Of a stretch of 64,000 nt of DNA, positions 1 to 10,301 are shown in pieces. Under the pieces are notes generated by a model that saw nothing but the letters and a program-made list of their open reading frames with translations, searched no databases and had not been told where the DNA came from. Position 1 is the first letter of the stretch. Every line of letters begins with the position of its first letter. The stretch lies in assembly GCF_021462405.1 (NCBI RefSeq), contig NZ_JAKEDU010000001.1, forward strand, positions 367,315 through 431,314, written 5' to 3'. The stretch comes from Thermus tengchongensis. Lineage in GTDB: Bacteria; Deinococcota; Deinococci; Deinococcales; Thermaceae. The translations under genes were made by a program, and so were the position numbers.

Positions 1-240
1 ATCCGCGACTGGGCCCTGGGCACCCCGGAGGGGGACTGGGTTTCCATGGCCATCCCCTCGGACGGCTCCTACGGCGTCCCCGAGGGCATCGTCTACTCCT
101 TCCCCGTGACCGCCAAGGACGGACGCTACCAGATCGTCCAGGGCCTGGAGATCAACGAGTTCGCCAGGAAGCGGATGGAGATCACCGCAAAGGAGCTCCT
201 GGACGAGATGGAGCAGGTAAAGGCCTTGGGCCTCATCTAA
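1..240 (+). CDS. mdh: Malate dehydrogenase, C-terminal part
   Basis: This is the last 79 codons of a gene that enters from the left edge, open from base 1. The protein ends in [10 protein letters not shown], which I recognise as the C-terminus of Thermus malate dehydrogenase. The stretch with [12 protein letters not shown] and a Y-F-PV motif fits the substrate-binding domain of the group related to cytosolic MDH. The enzyme oxidises malate to oxaloacetate with NAD in the TCA cycle. Start and Rossmann domain lie outside the window. Confidence 0.9.
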   Translation: MRDWALGTPEGDWVSMAIPSDGSYGVPEGIVYSFPVTAKDGRYQIVQGLEINEFARKRMEITAKELLDEMEQVKALGLI

Positions 241-250
241 GGGCCCTTGG

Positions 251-280
251 GCTCTGCCCTGGCTTGCGCCAGGGCAGAGC
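251..280. repeat. Hairpin after mdh
   Basis: A perfect 12-bp inverted repeat (GCTCTGCCCTGG with CCAGGGCAGAGC) begins 11 bases after the mdh stop. No T-run follows, so it is either a weak or factor-assisted terminator or part of the repeat next to it. Confidence 0.5.
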
Positions 281-333
281 TAAGTAGCCGCACGGAATGG
301 TTGCCTCATCGGCCAAAGCCAAAGCGGCGTACT

Positions 334-382
334 CATGGCCTCTTTGGGGCCCCCGTCGTGGCGCAAGCCACGACGGGGTACT
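334..382. repeat. Dispersed intergenic repeat, copy 1
   Basis: About 49 bases starting CATGGCCT and ending CGACGGGGTACT recur in diverged form at 56911-56958. In this copy positions 351-378 form a perfect 11-bp hairpin around the loop CGCAAG. Both copies lie between genes, as expected for a REP-like intergenic element. It sits between mdh and the minus-strand phosphoribosyltransferase gene and may also end transcription of both. Confidence 0.5.
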
Positions 383-843
383 CATTCCAGCCAGACCTCG
401 GGGGCCCAAGGGTAGACCACCCAGGCCTCCGTGGCCTCGGCGTAGAAGTCGGGCCGGTCGGGTACCTGGTTCCTCCCCGGCTTGAAGTGCAGGGTAGCCA
501 CCAGAGGAAAGCCCCCCGCCTGGCGCACCCGGGCCTTCACCGCGAAGGCCGTACGCCCCGAGTCCCAAACGTCGTCCACCACCAAAACCCGCTTCCCGAA
601 GAGCAGGGGATCTGGGGGAAACTGGAGGAAAACAGGCTCGGGAAGGGTTCCTTCCCCCTCGTAGAACATCACCGCCGCGGTGAGGAGGTCCCGCATCCCC
701 AGGGCCTGGGCCAAAAGGGCCGTGGGGATGAGACCGCCCCGGGCAATGCCCAGGAGGAGGTCCACCTCCTCCTCCCTAAGCCCCTCCGCTAGCCGCCGCA
801 CCAGGCCAAGGAGCTCTTCCCAGGAAACGCGGTGGCGCTCCAT
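382..843 (-). CDS. Phosphoribosyltransferase, purine type
   Basis: A 153-residue protein with the PRPP-binding signature VLVVDDVWDSGRT near residues 85-97 and the upstream GIARGGLIP loop of type I phosphoribosyltransferases. Such enzymes join PRPP to a base, typically xanthine, hypoxanthine or guanine in short proteins of this kind. The base specificity cannot be read here. The ATG overlaps the aspartokinase stop codon, so the two are probably co-transcribed with aspartokinase first. Confidence 0.8.
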   Translation of the reverse strand: MERHRVSWEELLGLVRRLAEGLREEEVDLLLGIARGGLIPTALLAQALGMRDLLTAAVMFYEGEGTLPEPVFLQFPPDPLLFGKRVLVVDDVWDSGRTAFAVKARVRQAGGFPLVATLHFKPGRNQVPDRPDFYAEATEAWVVYPWAPEVWLE

Positions 844-1328
844 CAGGGCTTGTCGAGCTCAAAGGCCTGGTGGACAGCCCTAAGCGCCGCCTCCGCGTAC
901 TGGGCAGGGATGATCACCGAGATGCGCACCTCGCTGGTGGCGATCATCTCGATGTTGGCCCCAGTGGAGGCCACCGCTTGGAACATCTTGGCGGGGATCT
1001 CCGGGGCCGAGGCCAGCCCCACCCCCACGATGGACACCTTGGCGATGTCCGGGCGGAGGACCGCTTCACCCCCGATCTCAGCGAGCACCGGCTCCAAGGC
1101 CTCGAGGGCCTCCTGGGCGAAGTCCTTCTTCACGGTAAAGGCCATCTGCTGCCGCGAGGGGTCGTGCCCGGGCACCCCCTGGATGATCATGTCCACGGCG
1201 ATGCCCCGCTCGGCCAGGGCTTGGAAGACCTTGGCGGCAATCCCCGGCTGGTCGGGGATCCCGATAAGCCCGATCTGGGCGTGGTCCAGATCCAGGGCCG
1301 CACCCGTCACCACCTTGCCCATTTCCAT
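843..1328 (-). CDS. ask: Aspartate kinase beta subunit, in-frame internal start
   Basis: Inside the aspartokinase gene an ATG at 1328 follows AAGGAGG with a 5-base gap and opens a 161-residue in-frame product holding only the ACT domains. This matches the known alpha2beta2 Thermus aspartokinase, where beta is translated independently from within the same gene. The product binds the feedback inhibitor and has no kinase site. Confidence 0.85.
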   Translation of the reverse strand: MEMGKVVTGAALDLDHAQIGLIGIPDQPGIAAKVFQALAERGIAVDMIIQGVPGHDPSRQQMAFTVKKDFAQEALEALEPVLAEIGGEAVLRPDIAKVSIVGVGLASAPEIPAKMFQAVASTGANIEMIATSEVRISVIIPAQYAEAALRAVHQAFELDKP

Positions 1329-2060
1329 GTTGACCTCCTTCACCAGGGTACCGGGGTTATAGGAAAAGCTACTGCGCACGTGGAGCACCACCCCGTAACG
1401 CTTGGCATAGTACACCGCCCGGGGGTGGAGGACCCTGGCCCCCAAAGCGGCCATCTCCAGCATCTGGTCGTAGCCAATCACCTCAAGCTTCCGGGCCTCA
1501 GGAATCAGGTGGGGGTCGGTGGTGTAGACCCCCTCCGTGTCCGTGTAGATCTCGCACTCCTTAGCCCCCAAGGCGGCGGCGATGGCCACGGCGGTGGTGT
1601 CCGATCCTCCCCGGCCCAGGGTGGTGATCTCCCCCTCCGCCGTGGTGCCCATGAACCCGGCGATCACCGCCACATACCCCTGGTCCAGGGCCTCCTGGAT
1701 GCGGTTTGGGTTCACCTCGAGGATCCGGGCATCACCAAAGCGCCCATCCGTGACGATGCCGATCTGGTGCTGCACGAAACCCCTGGCCGGGATGCCCATG
1801 GCCCAGAGTTGCATGGAAAGGAGGGCCACGGAAACCTGCTCCCCCGTGGTGGTGAGGAGGTCCAACTCCCGAAAGGGAGGTCTCGGATTCACCCGCTTGG
1901 CCAGGGCGATGAGCTCGTCCGTGGTGTGGCCCATGGCCGAAACCACCACCGCAAGTTTATGCCCCTTCTCCCGGTAGTGGGCGATGCGCTGGGCCACCTT
2001 GTGGATGCGCTCCAGGTCGCCCACGGAGGTACCGCCATATTTTTGCACGACCAGGGACAC
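843..2060 (-). CDS. ask: Aspartate kinase, alpha subunit
   Basis: 405 residues. The N-terminal kinase domain opens with QKYGGTS and carries the TTGEQVS and GRGGSDTT motifs. The C-terminus holds two ACT regulatory domains (IGLIGIPDQPGIAAKVF and VSIVGVGLASAPEIPAKMF). It phosphorylates aspartate at the entry to lysine, threonine and methionine synthesis. I chose GTG at 2060 because AGGAGG lies 5 bases upstream and the length matches the Thermus enzyme. The C-terminal region is also made as a separate beta subunit (see 843-1328). Confidence 0.95.
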   Translation of the reverse strand: MSLVVQKYGGTSVGDLERIHKVAQRIAHYREKGHKLAVVVSAMGHTTDELIALAKRVNPRPPFRELDLLTTTGEQVSVALLSMQLWAMGIPARGFVQHQIGIVTDGRFGDARILEVNPNRIQEALDQGYVAVIAGFMGTTAEGEITTLGRGGSDTTAVAIAAALGAKECEIYTDTEGVYTTDPHLIPEARKLEVIGYDQMLEMAALGARVLHPRAVYYAKRYGVVLHVRSSFSYNPGTLVKEVNMEMGKVVTGAALDLDHAQIGLIGIPDQPGIAAKVFQALAERGIAVDMIIQGVPGHDPSRQQMAFTVKKDFAQEALEALEPVLAEIGGEAVLRPDIAKVSIVGVGLASAPEIPAKMFQAVASTGANIEMIATSEVRISVIIPAQYAEAALRAVHQAFELDKP

Positions 2061-2099
2061 GCTTGCCTCCTTTCCGCCCAAGGGGCGGCTTGAAAAGGA

Positions 2100-2128
2100 A
2101 TATTATCACATTTGCCCCTTCACCCCAA
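2100..2128 (-). promoter_or_regulatory. Probable promoter of ask
   Basis: On the minus strand TTGGGG (2123-2128) and TAATAT (2100-2105) are separated by 17 bases. The leader to the GTG is about 35-40 bases and includes a small CCGCCC/GGGCGG hairpin. It overlaps the divergent rsmC promoter. Confidence 0.45.
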
Positions 2129-2140
2129 GCCCCGTATCCT
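2112..2140 (+). promoter_or_regulatory. Probable promoter of rsmC
   Basis: TTGCCC (2112-2117) and TATCCT (2135-2140) lie 17 bases apart. The hexamer ends 12 bases before the ATG, so the leader is only a few bases long. Confidence 0.45.
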
Positions 2141-2152
2141 TGGCGTGTGGGC

Positions 2153-3277
2153 ATGACCCTAGCGGAGTACCACCGCCTCACCCCCCTGCCCCGGCCCGGG
2201 GGGGTGCTTTACGTGAAGCCGGGGGCCCGGGGGTACCGGGACCCCATCTACGACCTCCTGCAGAAGACCGTGGCCCCCTTTGGGGAAAGGGCCTTGGACC
2301 TGAACCCAGGGGTGGGGTGGGGAAGCCTCCCCTTGGAGGGGAGGATGAACGTGGAGCGGCTGGAAACCTCGAGGGCCGCCTTCCGCTGCCTTTCGGCTAG
2401 CGGCCTAAGCGCCCGCCTGGCCCCTCCCTGGGACGCGGAGGAGGGCGCCTACGACCTCGTGGTCCTGGCCCTCCCCGCGGGCCGGGGCACCGCCTACGTA
2501 GAGGCCTCCTTGGTGGCCGCCGCCCGGGCCCTAAGGATGGGCGGCCGGGTCTACCTGGCGGGGGACAAGAACAAGGGCTTTGAGCGCTACTTCAAGGAGT
2601 TCAAGGACCTCCTGGGCTACGGGGAGGTGTTGCGGCGGGAGGGCCCGGTGCGGGTGGCCCTTCTGGAAAAGGAAAAGGAGGCCCCGCCCCTTCCCCCCCT
2701 CTGGCAGGCCTTCCGCGCCCGCCTCCTGGGGGAGGAATACGCCTTCTTCCACCTCCCCGGGGTCTTCTCCGCGGGCAAGGTGGACAAGGCCTCCCTCCTC
2801 CTCCTGGAGGCCCTCCTGGGGGAGATGGGCAAGGAGGGGGTGCGGGGCAAGGCCGTCTTGGACCTGGGAGCGGGCTACGGGGCCCTCACCCTGCCCCTGG
2901 CCCGCCTGGGCGCCGAGGTGACCGCGGTGGAGGACGACCTGGTCTCGGTGCTTTCCCTCCAGAGGAGCCTGGAGGCCAACGGCCTCGCCGCCAGGGTGCT
3001 TCACTCCGACGTGGACGAGGCCTTGACGAAGGAAGAGCGGTTTGACATGATAGTTACGAACCCCCCTTTTCACGTGGGGGGTGCGGTCATCCTGGATGTG
3101 GCCCAGGCCTTCGTGGAAGCGGCGGCGGCCCGGCTGAAGCCGGGCGGTGGGTTTTTCCTGGTGGCAAACCCCTTTCTCAAGTACGAGCCCCTACTGGAAG
3201 AGCGCTTCGGCGCTTTTAGGACGCTTTTGGTGAGGGAGTACAAGGTGCTTTTCGCTGAGAAGGCCAGACGGGGATAG
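2153..3277 (+). CDS. rsmC: 16S rRNA (guanine-N2) methyltransferase RsmC
   Basis: 374 residues with two tandem Rossmann-like domains: a degenerate N-terminal half (ALDLNPGVGWG) and an active C-terminal half with the SAM motif VLDLGAGYGALTLPLA and the catalytic NPPFH motif. It methylates G1207 of 16S rRNA in the small subunit. The text follows Thermus RsmC closely from EYHRLTPLP onward, which fixes the ATG at 2153. Confidence 0.92.
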   Translation: MTLAEYHRLTPLPRPGGVLYVKPGARGYRDPIYDLLQKTVAPFGERALDLNPGVGWGSLPLEGRMNVERLETSRAAFRCLSASGLSARLAPPWDAEEGAYDLVVLALPAGRGTAYVEASLVAAARALRMGGRVYLAGDKNKGFERYFKEFKDLLGYGEVLRREGPVRVALLEKEKEAPPLPPLWQAFRARLLGEEYAFFHLPGVFSAGKVDKASLLLLEALLGEMGKEGVRGKAVLDLGAGYGALTLPLARLGAEVTAVEDDLVSVLSLQRSLEANGLAARVLHSDVDEALTKEERFDMIVTNPPFHVGGAVILDVAQAFVEAAAARLKPGGGFFLVANPFLKYEPLLEERFGAFRTLLVREYKVLFAEKARRG

Positions 3278-3301
3278 CAACCCCAAGGAGGGAGGTCCGC
3301 G

Positions 3302-4785
<1,484 letters not shown>

Positions 4786-4789
<4 letters not shown>

Positions 4790-5292
4790 TTTTCGCTTAT
4801 TCCCAAGGGAAAGCGGGCCACCTCCTGGAGGTGGCCCTCCTCTTCATCCCGCACCAAGGCCACTTCCTTCACCAAGAAGGAGCGCCTTGGGGGCGCAGGA
4901 AGCTCCTGCGCCAACCTCCTTGCCTCCTCCTCAGATAGCCCCAGGGCCAGGGTGATGTGGGGCAGGTAGCTGGGCCCTTCGATCTCCTTCAGGGGCGGGG
5001 CCAAGGGTTCCAGGGCGTGGTAGAGGCGCCGGAAGGGGGTGCCCCCGTAGGCCCTCAGGTAGACCACCCCCTGGGGAAAATACCCCCACCCCCCGAGGCG
5101 CAGGCGAAAGGGTGCGTGCCCCCGAAGAATGCCCGCAAGGGCAATCCTCAAGGCCTCCTCCTCATAGGGCCAGTCAAAGGGCTGGCGCAGGTTAAGGTGC
5201 GGAGGGCCGAAGCCCCTGATCCCGTGAAGAGCCTGAAGGTCCTCCAGGAAACGCCTCATGTCTTCCGGGGGCCACACCAACACCCCATACAC
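4786..5292 (-). CDS. 2H phosphoesterase, 2'-5' RNA ligase family
   Basis: 168 residues with two histidine motifs, HLNLR near residue 30 and HITLAL near residue 118, the pattern of the ThpR/LigT 2H phosphoesterases. These open cyclic 2',3'-phosphates or act on 2'-5' RNA linkages. I chose GTG at 5292 because TATACT lies 6 bases upstream, which suggests a leaderless mRNA. It converges on sigA with a 4-base overlap. Confidence 0.75.
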
Positions 5293-5312
5293 GCCGCCAG
5301 TATACCGGGGGT

Positions 5313-6689
5313 TCACGAAAAGAGCTCCAACCTTCCCCGATACACCCGGCCCACGGGCCTTCCACCCTCCCACAAGGTGAGGTCGGCCCGCATCCCCGGC
5401 TCCAGGCGGCCGTAGTCCCCCCAGCCCGCTGCCCTCGAGGCCCCTTCCGTATGGGCCCAAAGCACCTCCTCGGGGGTCAGGCTCTCCTCCGGGGCAAGGG
5501 GGTGGCGGGTGGCCGCGAGAAGGTTCCGGCCGTAATCCGGCTTGGCCACGGGGGCATCGGAGCCAAAGGCCAAGGGCAACCCCGTGGCCCAGAGGCTCCG
5601 AAAGCGGAAGGCCTCCCCTGGGGGAAACCCATAAGCCCGCACTAGGGCAGCGTCCTCCAGGAGGTGGAGGGGCTGCATGGAGAGGGCCAGGGGGAGGCCG
5701 GAAAAGAGGGAAAGGGCCCCGTCGCGCACGTGCTGCACATGCTCCATCCTCAAGGTAAGGCCCTTCCGCCAGGCCACGGGGGCAAGCTTGTGAAACACCC
5801 CCAGCACCGCTTCCACCGCCCGGGTACCGATGGCGTGCACCGCCAGGGTGAAGCCTGCCCTTAAGGCCTCCTCCCCTTCCTCCAAGATCTCCCCCTCCCG
5901 GTCCAGGGGCATCCCCAAAGAGCCGTCGGGATAGGAACGGTGCATCCAGGCGGTGCGGCTCCCCAGGGCCCCATCAGCAAAGAACTTCACCCCAGCCAGG
6001 TGGAGGTCCCCATACCAGCCGGGCGCGCGTCCCCGCCAGGCCCCCCGGGGCAAAGCCCACCAGAGGCGCACGGGAAGCTCCATGGCCAAGGCCCAGTCCA
6101 GGGCCTCGGGCGGCTCATACCCCAGGGCGTGCACCGCGGTGTACCCCCGCCGGGCGAAGTCCTGGAGGCCCCGGGCCAGGTCCTGGGGCGAGGGCGGGGG
6201 CAGGTGGGGAACGAGGATCTCCTGGGCCCGCTCCAGGAGGTAGTAGGGCATCCCCTCGCTGTCCCGGAGGAAGCCGCCCCCCTGGGGGGCTTCCGTGCCC
6301 GGGCCCAGATCCGCCACCTCCGCCGCCTTGCGGTTGATCCAGGCGGAGTGGTGGTCCCGGCTGCGGAGGAAGACGGGGTTCTCCGGGGCCGCCCGGTCCA
6401 GAAGCCCCGGGGGTGGGGCCTTGGGAAAGAGAAACCCCGCCCCTTCCAGCCAGGCCCCGGGAGGCAGGCCCCGCGCCGCCTCCACCACCCTGGCCGCCAC
6501 CCTTTCCGGCTCCGTGAGCCCCGAAAGGTCCAGACCCCGGAGGGCCATTCCCCAGTAAAGGGGGTGGGCGTGGGCGTCCTGGAGGCCGGGGGTGAGGGCC
6601 TCAAAGCGCAGGCCCTTGGCCCCCACCTCCACCCGGGCAATCCACTCCCCCTCCACCAGGAGGCTTCTCCGGCCATCGGTAAGCCACAT
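5313..6689 (-). CDS. Amidohydrolase, YtcJ/Amidohydro_3 family
   Basis: 458 residues. The metal-binding DAHAHP motif near residue 38 and the later HAIGTRAV, LRMEHVQHV and FGSDAPV motifs outline an amidohydrolase TIM barrel of the YtcJ type. These are hydrolases of amide or imide bonds, mostly of unknown substrate. The C-terminal LWEGGRPVGRVYRG belongs to the small beta-sandwich domain. The gene ends 20 bases before the phosphoesterase start on the same strand. Confidence 0.8.
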   Translation of the reverse strand: MWLTDGRRSLLVEGEWIARVEVGAKGLRFEALTPGLQDAHAHPLYWGMALRGLDLSGLTEPERVAARVVEAARGLPPGAWLEGAGFLFPKAPPPGLLDRAAPENPVFLRSRDHHSAWINRKAAEVADLGPGTEAPQGGGFLRDSEGMPYYLLERAQEILVPHLPPPSPQDLARGLQDFARRGYTAVHALGYEPPEALDWALAMELPVRLWWALPRGAWRGRAPGWYGDLHLAGVKFFADGALGSRTAWMHRSYPDGSLGMPLDREGEILEEGEEALRAGFTLAVHAIGTRAVEAVLGVFHKLAPVAWRKGLTLRMEHVQHVRDGALSLFSGLPLALSMQPLHLLEDAALVRAYGFPPGEAFRFRSLWATGLPLAFGSDAPVAKPDYGRNLLAATRHPLAPEESLTPEEVLWAHTEGASRAAGWGDYGRLEPGMRADLTLWEGGRPVGRVYRGRLELFS

Positions 6690-6770
6690 GGTTCCAGCTT
6701 ACTGGGACATATTACCCTTGACTACGCTTGTGTTGGGGGTGTTGACTGAGGGTTGTAGGGAGGTGGCTTT

Positions 6771-7886
6771 ATGAAGAAAGCGCTGCTGGCCCTCCTAGCC
6801 CTCGGCCTCATGATGGCCCTCTCCAGCAAAGAGGCCATCCAAAGGGAGTGGGAGCAAAGCGCCCACAACAACGGGGTCATGGGGGCCAAAACCCTGAGCG
6901 TGGCCACGGTGGAAGCCCGTGGCGATGCGGCTGCCCACTGCGCCCGCTGCCACAGCGAGCAGGGCTTTGTGGCCTGGCTGGACCAGCTCAAGAAGGGCAA
7001 CCCCGGCAACCTGGTGGGCCCGGACGGCAAGCCCGCCACCGTGGAGTACCTGAAGGGCCTCGGCCTCACCAAGGACCAGGTCAAGCCCATCACCTGCCAG
7101 ACCTGCCACGACGAGGATGGCGATCTGCGCCTGGTCCACGACACCCCCATGCTCCCCTCGGGCTTCCGGGCGGTAGGGGTGGGTAGCGGGGCCCTCTGCA
7201 TGGCCTGCCACAACACCCGCAACGGCCGCATCACCTGGGATGCCCAAGACGCTGGGCGCTACACTTCCCCCCACTACTCTGCCGAGGCCGACCTCCTTTT
7301 GGGCAAGAACGCCTACTTCGTGGACGATACCCGGGAATGGAACAACGGACACGCCTTCTTCACAGGCGGTTCCTGCTCCACCTGCCACATGAGCCTGGCC
7401 GGGCAAGAGGACTACACCAGCCACACCTTCAAGACGCCCGATAACCTTTGCGCCTCCTGCCACGGGGCCAAGTACACCAAGGAGATGGTTCAGGAGAACA
7501 CCGAGCACCTCATGTCCCTGGTGCGCACCATGGTGAACACCAGGGTGCTGGCGGTGCGGGACCGCATCAAGACCGTGCGGGCCTACAACCCCGAAAACGG
7601 CCAGTTCACCCCCAACACCCCGGTGAAGGCCCCCGTCTACCGGGTGGACATCACCTCCATCGGCGGGCAAATCGCCTTCAAAATGGACCTCACCGACGGC
7701 ACAGTGCTTTACAGCCAGCTGGGGGACATCCGGGACGAAAAAGGCCAGCCGGTCTTCTCCACCAAGGACCCTGTAGTACGGGCCGCCTGGAACTACTTGC
7801 TGGTAAAGTACGACGGCTCCAAGGGCGTGCACAACCCAAGCTACACCAGGAGCATCCTCCTGGGAGCCATGGAGGCCCTGCGGTAG
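6771..7886 (+). CDS. Exported five-haem cytochrome c
   Basis: 371 residues with a signal peptide (two lysines, then a leucine/alanine core to about residue 20) and five CxxCH haem sites: CARCH, CQTCH, CMACH, CSTCH and CASCH. The motifs fill the first 230 residues, and the last 130 residues hold no haem. It is probably a periplasmic electron carrier or a subunit of an oxidoreductase. The start follows GGAGG. It may serve respiration alongside the Psr locus 3 kb downstream, but nothing here proves that. Specific function unknown. Confidence 0.8.
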   Translation: MKKALLALLALGLMMALSSKEAIQREWEQSAHNNGVMGAKTLSVATVEARGDAAAHCARCHSEQGFVAWLDQLKKGNPGNLVGPDGKPATVEYLKGLGLTKDQVKPITCQTCHDEDGDLRLVHDTPMLPSGFRAVGVGSGALCMACHNTRNGRITWDAQDAGRYTSPHYSAEADLLLGKNAYFVDDTREWNNGHAFFTGGSCSTCHMSLAGQEDYTSHTFKTPDNLCASCHGAKYTKEMVQENTEHLMSLVRTMVNTRVLAVRDRIKTVRAYNPENGQFTPNTPVKAPVYRVDITSIGGQIAFKMDLTDGTVLYSQLGDIRDEKGQPVFSTKDPVVRAAWNYLLVKYDGSKGVHNPSYTRSILLGAMEALR

Positions 7887-7899
7887 CCCCTGGGCAACC

Positions 7900-7927
7900 C
7901 CTCCCGGGCCACGGGAGGCCCGGGAGG
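7900..7927 (+). terminator. Hairpin after the cytochrome gene
   Basis: CCTCCCGGG and CCCGGGAGG form a 9-bp stem 14 bases after the cytochrome stop. The 3' side is only moderately T-rich, so termination is probable rather than certain. Confidence 0.45.
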
Positions 7928-7946
7928 ATTCCCTTAACATGGGGGC

Positions 7947-8435
7947 GTGGAGCGCACCTACCTGTACCGGGGCCGCATCCTCAACCTGGCCCTGGAAGGC
8001 CGTTACGAAATCGTGGAGCACAAGCCTGCGGTGGCTGTCATCGCCGTCCAGGACGGGAAGATGCTCTTTGTGCGCCAGCACCGCCCAGCGGTGGGGCTCG
8101 CCCCCTTGGAGATCCCCGCGGGGCTTATTGAACCCGGGGAAGATCCCCTAGAAGCCGCTAGGCGGGAGCTGGCCGAGGAAACGGGCCTTTCCGGGGACCT
8201 CACTCCCCTCTTCAGCTACTACGTCTCCCCCGGCTTCACCGACGAGAAGACCTACGTCTTTTTGGCAGAAAACCTCAAGGAGGTTCCCGCCGACCCGGAC
8301 GAGGACGAGGCCATCGAGGTGGTATGGCTGGAGCCGGAAAAGGCCCTGGAACTTCATCGGAAAGGCGAAGCCGAGTTCTCCGCCACCGGGATCGTGGGCA
8401 TTCTCTACTACCATGCTTTTCTCCGAGGTCGCTGA
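7947..8435 (+). CDS. ADP-ribose pyrophosphatase (Nudix)
   Basis: 162 residues with a full Nudix box (GLIEPGEDPLEAARRELAEETGL) near residues 59-81. The sequence matches the Thermus ADP-ribose pyrophosphatase I know, which splits ADP-ribose to AMP and ribose-5-phosphate. The GTG at 7947 fits a short-leader start, with TTAACAT 8-14 bases upstream. The 3' end overlaps ribF by 23 bases, so translation is probably coupled. Confidence 0.88.
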   Translation: MERTYLYRGRILNLALEGRYEIVEHKPAVAVIAVQDGKMLFVRQHRPAVGLAPLEIPAGLIEPGEDPLEAARRELAEETGLSGDLTPLFSYYVSPGFTDEKTYVFLAENLKEVPADPDEDEAIEVVWLEPEKALELHRKGEAEFSATGIVGILYYHAFLRGR

Positions 8436-9297
8436 CGTCCCTAAGGGGCCCAAGGTGGTGGCCGTGGGCTCCTTTGACGGGGTACACCTCGGCCACCAGC
8501 ACCTCCTAAGGCAGGCCCTAGCCGAGGCCAAGGCCCTGCGGATGCCCCTCTTGGTCTACACCTTTGACCCTCCCACCAAGGTCTTCACCCGGGGAGAGGG
8601 GTTCCTCATGGACCTCACGGAAAAGGTGGAGGCCCTGAAGGCTTTGGGGGTGGAGCTCATCTTAGCGGTGCCCTTCAACGAAACCTTCGCCCGCAGGGGG
8701 GCGGGGGAGTTCCTGGAGGATCTAAGGGCTTTGCAGGCCAGCCGCATCTACGTGGGGGAAGACTTCCGCTTCGGCCAGGGGCGGGGGGGAAGCCCCGAGG
8801 ACCTGGCCCAGGTAGCCCCGGTACGGGTGGTGCCCCTCCTCAGCCTCGGGGGAGAGCCGGTGAAGTCCAGCCGCATCCGCACCATCCTCCTTGAAGGCAA
8901 GGTGGAGGAGGCCCGCCACCTCCTGGGCCGCCCCTACGGGGCCTACGGGGTGGTGGTGGAAGGGGACAGGCTGGGGAGAAGGCTAGGCTTCCCCACCGCC
9001 AACCTGGCGGTTCACCCAAAGAAGGTGCTCCCTCCCGGGGTGTTCGCGGTGGAGGCCAGCGGCGCCTTCGGGCGCTACAAGGGCGTGGCCAACGTGGGCA
9101 CCAGGCCCACCCTCGGGGGAAGCGAGCGGCGCCTCGAGGTCCACCTCCTGGGTTTCGCCGGGGAGCTCTATGGGGAGGAGGTGCGCCTTACCTTCCTGAA
9201 GCGCCTCCGGGAGGAAAGGCGCTTCCCAAGCCTGGAGGCCCTGAAGGCCCAGATCGCCGAGGACGTGGCGGCCGCCCGGGCCTACTTCGGGCTCTAG
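8413..9297 (+). CDS. ribF: Bifunctional riboflavin kinase / FAD synthetase
   Basis: 294 residues. The N-terminal adenylyltransferase domain has GSFDGVHLGHQ (HxGH nucleotide-binding motif), and the C-terminal flavokinase domain has GRRLGFPTANL. It makes FMN and FAD from riboflavin. Flavin cofactors link it loosely to the Nudix gene in front, with which it overlaps. Confidence 0.93.
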   Translation: MLFSEVADVPKGPKVVAVGSFDGVHLGHQHLLRQALAEAKALRMPLLVYTFDPPTKVFTRGEGFLMDLTEKVEALKALGVELILAVPFNETFARRGAGEFLEDLRALQASRIYVGEDFRFGQGRGGSPEDLAQVAPVRVVPLLSLGGEPVKSSRIRTILLEGKVEEARHLLGRPYGAYGVVVEGDRLGRRLGFPTANLAVHPKKVLPPGVFAVEASGAFGRYKGVANVGTRPTLGGSERRLEVHLLGFAGELYGEEVRLTFLKRLREERRFPSLEALKAQIAEDVAAARAYFGL

Positions 9298-9335
9298 GGA
9301 CACCCCTCCCCCGCTTGGGCGCATAAGCTGAAGGC

Positions 9336-10301
9336 ATGGACTGCCTGCGCCTGGCCGAGGCGCTCTTGGAGGCCAGGGGGAGGCAGGAGGTCTTCCGCCG
9401 GGCCCTGGCCGCTCTGGAGGAAGCTGGGGTCATCCGCTGCGGCGAGGCCTATTGGGTGGGCGAGGGCTTAAGCCTCTTCCAGATGCAGGCCTGCCGCACC
9501 ACCTGCCCCCTGGTGGCCCACTCCCGCACCCTGGCGGAGGAGGCCCTAAGGCGGGGGGAAAGGGTAGAGGAAGGGCCTTTCGTGGCCTTACCCGTGCGCC
9601 AGGGAGCGAAGACCCTGGCGGTGGTGGTCCTGAGCTTGAAAGAGGGGCAGAAGCCCCCCGAGGCCCTCCCCGCCCTCCTCCTCCTAGCCCTAAAGCGCCC
9701 GGGGTTGGAGCTGGCGGGCAGGCTCCTCACCGCCCAGGAAGAGGAGCGGCGCCGGGTGGGCCGGGAGCTCCACGACGGGGTGGGAAGCCTCCTCACCGCC
9801 GCCCTCCTCACCCTGAAGGTGGCGGAGAAGCGCCCCGAGAAGCTCCCTGAGGCCCGGAAGCGGGTAGCGGAGGCCCTGGAGGAGGTGCGGCGGCTTTCCC
9901 GGGAGCTGCGCATACCCCTCCTGGACGACCTGGGCTTGAAGGAAGCCCTGGCCCGCTACCTGGAAACCTACGCCAAGAACGGCCTGAAAGTGGAGGCTCA
10001 CCTGGAGGTGCCCCCGCTGCCCAAGGAGAAAGAGGTGGCTCTCTTCCGGGTGGTGCAGGAAGCCCTCACCAACGTCCTCCGCCACGCCAAGGCCCAGAGG
10101 GTGCGGGTGCGCCTTTGGCGGGAAGGGGACCGGCTGTTCGGGGTGGTGGAGGACGACGGGGTGGGCTTTGACCCGGAGAAGACCCCAGCCTCCGTGGGGC
10201 TTTTGGGCATGCAGGAGCGGGTCCAGGGCCTGGGGGGAAGCCTCCTGGTCCGGTCCGCCCCCGGCCAGGGCACGCGGGTGGAGTTCGGGGTGCCGCTATG
10301 A
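9336..10301 (+). CDS. Sensor histidine kinase, NarL-type partner, cysteine-rich input domain
   Basis: 321 residues, no membrane segment. Residues 1-130 form a GAF-like input domain with cysteines 3, 35, 53 and 57 (RCG, then CRTTC). The HisKA_3 domain carries the phosphorylated histidine in GRELHDGVGSLL near residue 145, and the ATPase domain has NVLRHAKA and DDGVGFD. The cysteine set recalls kinases that bind an iron-sulfur cluster or sense redox, but the ligand is inference. It overlaps the regulator by 4 bases and lies just before the polysulfide reductase operon. Confidence 0.85.
   Translation: MDCLRLAEALLEARGRQEVFRRALAALEEAGVIRCGEAYWVGEGLSLFQMQACRTTCPLVAHSRTLAEEALRRGERVEEGPFVALPVRQGAKTLAVVVLSLKEGQKPPEALPALLLLALKRPGLELAGRLLTAQEEERRRVGRELHDGVGSLLTAALLTLKVAEKRPEKLPEARKRVAEALEEVRRLSRELRIPLLDDLGLKEALARYLETYAKNGLKVEAHLEVPPLPKEKEVALFRVVQEALTNVLRHAKAQRVRVRLWREGDRLFGVVEDDGVGFDPEKTPASVGLLGMQERVQGLGGSLLVRSAPGQGTRVEFGVPL

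Noticed and set aside
870..2093. Long open frames opposite real genes (for example antisense to ask, gcvPB and herA)
   Set aside because: High GC makes long shadow frames; these have no family features, are rich in Gly/Pro/Arg/His, and lie opposite well-identified genes.
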